NCBI RefSeq assembly: GCF_036850765.1
Contig: NC_089498.1
Span: 48,969,795-49,033,794 of the forward strand
Source: Saccopteryx bilineata
Taxonomy: Eukaryota; Chordata; Mammalia; Chiroptera; Emballonuridae
Direction: 5' to 3'
DNA: 64,000 nucleotides
The notes beneath the pieces are model-generated. The model had not been told where the DNA came from, ran no database searches, and saw nothing but the letters and a program-made list of their open reading frames with translations. The position numbers and the translations under genes are program-made. Below, one piece after another: positions 57,657 through 64,000 of this stretch. Each line of letters opens with the position of its first letter. The first letter of the stretch is position 1.

Positions 57657-58720
57657 AAACTTCATAGTTTTTAAAAAAAATTTTTTTTACTGATTGTGAG
57701 CAGAAATAAATGAGAGGGACTCAAAACCTTTGTTCCATTTAAGTCATGTTTGTTAAGAATTTTTTGACCCTACAAAACTAGGCATCAGATGATATAAACC
57801 TAGCAGTTGTAAACATCTCATTTGCCAGCCAATGGGTCCTAAGAAGTTTTCCAAGACCAAAAGTATTAGAGACCGATCTCCAAACTCTGCTTATATATTT
57901 ACTTCTAATTATGACCTAATGTAATATTCCATGAATCTTCTCCACTATCAGAAGGGCTGACTCAGATTTCCAAAACCACAGTTAAGTGAAATGTTTAGCA
58001 GAGGAGGGAGTTAGAGTTCAAGAGCTTGTGGATCTTGAATTAGTTGTTTAACAACTTGATTGAAAATTCTGTGCTTGGGAGGAAATCAGAAGATTAGCCT
58101 CTTCACATATACAGAAAAATGTGGAGAAAAACCAAGAAATGCCATATGCACTGGAGCAATCAAAAGGTTAATTGGCAAAATTCTAAAGAATTGGAATATT
58201 TCTTTTCTGAAATAATCTGCTGAAAACAAGGGAATGTTAAATAAACAATTTCAGAGCACACATTTAAGATATTTATTCATTCCTGTGTTGTCAAACAATT
58301 CTAGAGTTTATTTTTTGAAAATGTCTCAATTATAAAGTTTGCTATTTAATGTACTACTTTTTCAGTTTTACACTATAATCACCAGAAATTGCCCAATATT
58401 TTTGAAGGAATAAAATTTAATTATTATTCTTGTAAAATTCAATAATTATTTCTCTGGAAAGTGTCACAAAAAATGACACTAAATGAGTCAAAACAGACAA
58501 ATAGAAATTATTGTTCATAGAAAATTTTAACTCTTCCTTCTATGTTTACTGAAAAGAATAAGGCTCCACTAAAACTAAATGTATCCTCTGGGGACACTAA
58601 AAAACTCCACATTTGTCTGCCATGTAGACTAATGTACTTGAGAATAAGGAAGGCCAGTCACGTAAAACACAATTGCAAAATGAATCATGCTAAAGGCATA
58701 GAATGCTATTTAAATAAATA
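57657..58720. other. Intergenic, nothing recognised
   Basis: AT-rich sequence without supported features. Confidence 0.4.
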
Positions 58721-58721
58721 C

Positions 58722-58844
58722 AGGCCCTGGTCAGTTGGCTCAGTGGTAGAGTGTTGGCCTGGTGTGTGGAAGTCCTGGGTTCGATTCCCAGTCAGGCATA
58801 CAGGAAAAGCAACCGTATACTTCTCCACCCCTCCCCCTTCTCTC

Positions 58845-58892
<48 letters not shown>

Positions 58893-59150
58893 CTTCTTGC
58901 AGCCATGGCCCGAACGGTTTGAGCAGTTGGCCCCAGGGCCTGAGGATGGCTCCATAGCCTTGACTCAGTTGTTAAAATAGTTTGGTTGCTGAGCAGCAGA
59001 GCAGTGGCCCTAGATGGGTAGAGCATTGCCCTTTAGGGGGTTTGCTGGATGGATCCTGGTTGGGGCACATGTGGGAGTGGGAGTCTCTCTGCCTCCCTGC
59101 CTCTCACTTAATAATAATAATAATAATAATAAAAATAATAAAATACAAAT
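58722..59150 (+). mobile_element. C-type VES-like SINE with (CT)n and (AAT)n
   Basis: GGCCCTGGTCAGTTGGCTCA head, GGGTTCGATTCCCAGTCAGG B-box region, a CT run at about 58850-58890, and AAT repeats at 59110-59135. Confidence 0.92.
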
Positions 59151-60270
59151 CAAACTAATAAAATGTATTTAATATAAATATTTTATTTTGTTAAAATATA
59201 TCGTAAGAAAATAATCACACCTTTTTGTTTTCTACCCTAATCTTCCCCAAACATACCATCTGTCCATCCTAGTTTGTACTACCTTGCCCCATCCACAGCC
59301 TTCAATACAGGGATAAACAATGACAGGCCCAATCACTGTCAGAGATAAGAAGATAGAGTAATATCTACAACTAAGAAAGGGGTATAAGAAAGGGCCTAAG
59401 CAAAAAGCATTGGAGATAAAGAAACATTAGAAACAGAACTGACATCATATGTCTCTGTTTGGCTTCTTTTTTCCTTTCTATACCTTCCCTCCACCCTCAA
59501 ACAACCTTTTAATTCTTAAACGAAATACTGTCTATTCTGAGGATTTCACAGGCTTGGAAGAGATTGTCAAGTAAGCAAATATAATTGATTATCTCAGGTA
59601 AGTTTTATCATTCACACTTAGAAAATGCCATCAGATGTAAAAAATAAAAAGCTATAAAAATGATCACTGAAAGTATAGTCTTAGATGTAAAGAATAAATT
59701 AGTTGTTTACTGTGTTTCCTTATATTGGATTACTAAAAGAAAGGTGGTGTTTCAAGCAAACACTGGCAAATTTTAGAGTTTTTCTAAGATAAGATATATA
59801 CACTAAGTGTTACTTCAATGAATATATTCCTATATATATCTTATCTAACTCATGAAATATTTGCTGTGGCACACATCCCAGTCTTTGATTAGAGTAGGAG
59901 ACTGATAATAAAATAGAAAGAACTTGGATAACAAAATATAGTACTAAATAAAGGTCACAGTTCTACATTCCAGACAACAAATACTGCATCATCGAACAGA
60001 AAAAGACTGGTGATTTGTAAGGTTGAAACCAGCCTCCTAACTCAGGAAAGGGCCATTGTTCCTTTTGCTGAATTCAGCTGTCTCTTTCAGACTGACTTCA
60101 CATTGCTTGAAAATTATACATTATACATTTTCAACCTATGTATTCATACCACTAACATGTAAAATATACATAATTTTTAGAAATTTTTTGTCCCTAAATC
60201 ATAATGATACATAGCAAAGAGAGTAATTTTTAGGATACAGTATTATTTAACTATTTCACTTTTTAATGTT
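59151..60270. other. Intergenic, nothing recognised
   Basis: No exon or named repeat was seen. Confidence 0.4.
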
Positions 60271-60289
60271 TATGCAAAGAAATATTATT

Positions 60290-60628
60290 ATTATTATTTT
60301 GTGTGTGTGTGTGTGTGTTTGTGTGTGTGACAGAGACAGAGAGAGACAGAGACAGAGAGACAGACTAGAAGGGAGAGAGATGAGAAGTGTCAATTCCTTG
60401 TTGCAGCACCTTAGTTTCTCATTGATTACTTTCTTATATGTGCCTTTACTGGGGGGCTACAGCAGACTGAGTGACCCCTTGTTCAAACCAGCGACTTTGG
60501 GCTCAAGCTGGTGAGCCTTGATCACACCAGATGAGCTCTCGCTCAAGCTGGTGACCTGGGGATTCGAACCTGGGTCCTCTGAGAACCTGGGTCCAATGCT
60601 CTATCCACTGCGCCACTGCCCGGTCAGG
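60290..60628 (-). mobile_element. B-type bat SINE, minus orientation, with (GT)n
   Basis: GATTCGAACCTGGGTCCTCT (antisense B box) and GCCACTGCCCGGTCAGG (antisense head). TGCAAAGAAATATTATT flanks at 60273-60289 and 60629-60645. Confidence 0.95.
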
Positions 60629-60665
60629 TGCAAAGAAATATTATTCACATAAAAGCTAATATACT

Positions 60666-60868
60666 GCCCGACCAAGCGGTGGCACAGTGGATAGAGCATC
60701 TGACTGGGATATGGAGGACCCAGGTTTGAGGCCCCAAGGTCACCAGCTTGAGCATGGGCTCATCTGGTTTGAGCAAGGCTCACCAGCTTGAGCCCAAAGT
60801 CTCTGGCTTGAGCAAGGGGTCACTCCGTCTGTTGTAGCCCCCCAGTCAAGGCAGATATGGGAAATATC
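60666..60868 (+). mobile_element. B-type bat SINE, 3'-truncated
   Basis: GCCCGACCAAGCGGTGGCAC head and body to GTCAAGGCAGATATGGGAAA; the CT-rich tail is missing. It opposes the preceding SINE. Confidence 0.88.
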
Positions 60869-61009
60869 ATTTCTCCCCTTTACAAAGTGGCTTTTTCCTT
60901 TAAAATTGGTGAGCATAAAGTATTTCTTATTCATTTAAAAATGAAGTTTCAACTCAGGTATAAGGATATCTCTGGATATTTCATAAGTTTAATATATTAG
61001 CTTTTTTCT

Positions 61010-61125
61010 TTTTGTGGCAGAGACAGAGAGAGTCAGAGAGAGGGACAGACAGGAAGGGAGATGAGAAACATCAATTCTTCGTTGAGGTTTCTTAGTTGTT
61101 CATTGATTGCTTTCCCATGTCTTTT
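61010..61125 (-). mobile_element. B-type SINE fragment, minus orientation
   Basis: GACAGAGAGAGTCAGAGAGA, then GGTTTCTTAGTTGTTCATTG, breaking off inside L1. Confidence 0.8.
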
Positions 61126-61214
61126 GCTCAGTTTTTCTTGGGTAACTTTTCTTCTTATTAAGTTGTAAGAGTTATTTGTATATATTCAGATAAACATCAT
61201 TTTGTCAGATATAT

Positions 61215-61492
61215 ATATATTTTGGGGGAGAGAGAGAAAGAGAGAGATGAGGGGAGAAAGAGAGAAAGGGAGAGAAGGATAAGAAAAAAAGAGAGAGAAG
61301 CATCAATTCGTTGCTCCACTTAGTTATGCATTTATTGCTTCTCAACGTGCCTTGACCAGGGATCAAACTGTAGACCCTGAGCTCAAGCTGGTGACCTTGG
61401 GATCAAGCCATGACCTCAGGCTCAAGCCAGCATCCTTGAGTTTCAAAGTGGTTTTCCAGGTCAATGCTCTATCCACTGCTCCACTGCTTCTC
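61215..61492 (-). mobile_element. SINE nested in L1, minus orientation
   Basis: GA-rich block, CGTGCCTTGACCAGGGATCA, then GCTCAAGCTGGTGACCTTGG and CCACTGCTCCACTGCTT; a diverged B-type copy. Confidence 0.8.
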
Positions 61493-61724
61493 AAGTATAA
61501 TTGTTGTACATATATTTTCTCAGTTGCTGGCTTGTCTGTCATTCTTTTAGTGTCACTTGATGGGCAGAAGATTTTAATTTTCATGGCATTCAATTTATTA
61601 AAATTTTTTTCTTTATATTTGCTCTTATTATCTCATCCATCTTTGCTTACCCAAATGTTGAATTTTTCCTGTTTTCTTATAGAAGTTTTAGAGTTAGGTC
61701 TATGATTCACTTTAAATTAAATTC

Positions 61725-61800
61725 TTTTGTATGATGTATTGTGGAGGTCAAAGTTAATCTTTTTTTGTATGATGTACTGTGGAGGTCAAAGTTAACCTTT
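61725..61800. repeat. 38-base tandem duplication
   Basis: GTATGATGTATTGTGGAGGT at 61729 recurs as GTATGATGTACTGTGGAGGT at 61767; the spacing is 38 with few differences. Confidence 0.93.
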
Positions 61801-62725
61801 TTTTCTGTAATGATACTCACTTTTGAAAACACAATCTTTTACCCCATTGAAGATTAATTGACTACAAAGTTGTAGTCTATTTCTGAATTCTGTATGTTCC
61901 TTGAATCTAGATATCTTTTAATGCTAATATCGCATTGTCTTAATTAATGCAGCTTGTGATTTAAGTCTTGCAAATTATGTAGAGCAAGTCCTCCAGCCTT
62001 TAAAATTTTTTTTTGGCAATTCTAGATTAATTGTAATCCTATGTAAATTTTAGAAATAAAGCTTAGTGGGATTTTGATTAAAATTTCTGGCAATATATAG
62101 GTAAATTTGGAAAGGGTAGGTATTTTAATAATGTCTTTCATCATAAACATACTTATCTGTATTCTTATAACTGTCCATAATATTGTGAATGGTATATTTT
62201 AAATTTCATGTTGTAATTATTTGATGCTAGTATGGAAACATATAATTTATTTTTATATATTGACCTATCCTGAAACATTAAAGATTTTAGCATTATTTCT
62301 AACATCTTAGATGATTTGATCTTTCTCCAGAGAGGATTTACTTTTGTTTCTGACTTATGGCTAGGGCACTAGTATTCCCAAATCATCCTAGTACATTAGG
62401 AATTTATATGATTTAAAGCTGGGCTATAGTTCCTGAAAGGGGGTTCAATTTCCAGTTCAACTTTCTTCTTATAGTACAGTATTTTGAAGTTCCACTGAAA
62501 AGCCTGAGGATTGAGGTTTACCAAAGAAACTTCCCCTTGGTTGGCTGAAAATTTTTATTTTCCACTTTTCTTAAGGCTTTTAATCATATTTCTACAATAA
62601 GTAGATGTTGGTAGGCTATAAACATCTAAAATGCCAGGCTCACTTCTCTGGGTTTCTTTTTCTTGACACTGAAATTTTTCACTACATTTTCAGCTTTGTC
62701 TGAAAATTATTGTCTACAAATAAAA

Positions 62726-63076
62726 AGGTTGGAAACGGGGAGGCAGTCAGACAGACTCCCACATACGCCCGACCGGGATCCACCTGGCATGCCCACCAGG
62801 GGGTGATGCTCCGCCCATCTGGGACACTGCTCTGTTGCAACCAGAGCCATTCTAGCACCTGAGGCAGAGGCCACAGAGCCATCCTCAGTGCCCGGGTCAT
62901 CTTTGCTCCAATGGAGCCTTGGCTGCGGGAGGGGAAGAGAGAGACAGAGGGGAAGGAGAGGGGGAGGGGTGGAGAAACAGATGGGCGCCTCTCCTGTGTG
63001 CCCTGGCCGGGAATCGAACCCAGGATTCCTGCATGCCAGGCCGACGCTCTAACACTGAGCTAACCGGCCAGGGCCT
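62726..63076 (-). mobile_element. C-type VES-like SINE, minus orientation
   Basis: GGAAACGGGGAGGCAGTCAG to TAACCGGCCAGGGCC, with GGGAATCGAACCCAGGATTC as antisense B box. Confidence 0.94.
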
Positions 63077-64000
63077 TGAAGCTTATTCTTTAAAAAATAT
63101 TTCTTCTGAATAATTATCTTATTATATTGGCCTTCTTTGAAGGATCATTTGAAAACTTTGAAGTAACACTTATGCTATATTAACATTCCTGAAAAGATAT
63201 CACTAAACATATGTCTATTCTTAGTGCTCTACAATCCTGGTACCAGAAGTTACAAAAAAGGGAAAATTTATCTTTAGCCTTAATTATGATCTTTAAAGTT
63301 ATTATTTGCCTTCTCTTAGTTATATTAATAATAATGAATGCATGTATTTTATTCTTTCTTAGTATTTATACATATCCTCTTTATTTTTGTATCACAATTT
63401 TTAAAGTCCATAAGCATCTATTAAGTACAAATTTAGCAACATCAAAACTAATTGAACTTGACTTGGCTTTCAACTTCCATTTTGTCTAAGGTAGAAAATT
63501 TAATTTTGCGATTTAGTAAATTATAGATTATCTCAATCTTTATGTAGTAAATTCATATTCCATTCTAGAGTTCCCTTCTTCCATATTGTTCTCCCTGGGG
63601 ATTACAAAAGGCCTGTGAAGTTACATATTATCCAGAAATTGGGAGAAAGGAAGACAGGTTTGGCTTCCTGTGAAACAAATCCTTGCATGTGATTTTGAGG
63701 AAGGCCTCAGTGTGGCCTGCACCTGCTGCTGATGCCCACTGTCTTACTGCAGCCTGTGGCACCTATAATATCTGTTGCATTTATTGACAGTATCCCTTCA
63801 TCCCAAGTCTTTGCATCTTCCAGATTCCTTTGAACACATCTACACTTTCCTGGTGTGTAAGAGGCTCTTGGCATCTGTCATGAACTAAGCTGCAAAAAAG
63901 ATCTATTTACCTAGAAATATACATTAACCACTACTTTGAACACACACTAGTTTGGAAAGGTAACTGCAGTCTCCCCTCTATTCAGTATCCCCTGTGTACG
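63077..64000. other. Intergenic, nothing recognised
   Basis: No supported exon or repeat to the window edge. Confidence 0.45.

Larger units (their letters stand above)
61126..62330 (-). mobile_element. L1 ORF2/3' region fragment, minus orientation
   Basis: TTGTAAGAGTTATTTGTATA, GTCTGTCATTCTTTTAGTGT and AAAATTTCTGGCAATATATA resemble antisense L1. A SINE interrupts at 61215-61492. Confidence 0.7.

Noticed and set aside
47100..64000. LIPJ exons upstream of LIPF
   Set aside because: No lipase-like exon was found on either strand in this part.

Overview
The window is mammalian nuclear DNA, almost certainly from a bat. The evidence is several tRNA-derived SINE families of the chiropteran VES / Rhin-1 kind, carrying Pol III B boxes and CT-rich tails. 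Alongside them are L1, L2, MIR, MER5 and MaLR repeats and two non-autonomous DNA transposons. The exact family is not settled; an emballonurid or rhinolophoid bat is a guess from SINE types. No bacterial or plasmid features, CRISPR array or RNA gene were found.

The only protein-coding gene I can support is LIPF (gastric triacylglycerol lipase) on the minus strand. Nine coding exons run from the start codon at 41748 down to the stop at 26213. Their lengths (105, 118, 199, 110, 137, 147, 72, 72 and 237 coding bases) add to 1197, which is 398 residues plus stop, the length of human LIPF. Every junction has an AG acceptor and GT donor and the reading phase is continuous. The signal peptide, GHSQG nucleophile elbow, catalytic Ser172, Asp343 and His372 and three cysteines are kept. 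One of four known N-glycosylation sequons is lost. A non-coding first exon with a TATA box is proposed near 47011-47054 but is unproven.

Layout: 1-26212 is intergenic, downstream of LIPF, made of L1 pieces, SINEs, LTR-like segments and a bat L1 5' UTR with tandem 243-base monomers. 26213-41759 is LIPF, with introns loaded with SINEs, L2, MIR and L1. 41760-47010 is the possible first intron. 47055-64000 is intergenic, with a nested L1 pair, two DNA transposons, MaLR and many SINEs. In the human lipase cluster LIPJ and LIPK flank LIPF at tens of kilobases, which fits their absence here.

Nothing resembles an undescribed multi-gene system. The most interesting items are an L1 insertion carrying only the 5' end, a twin-primed L1, a palindromic hAT-like MITE present twice, and the glycosylation-site loss in LIPF.
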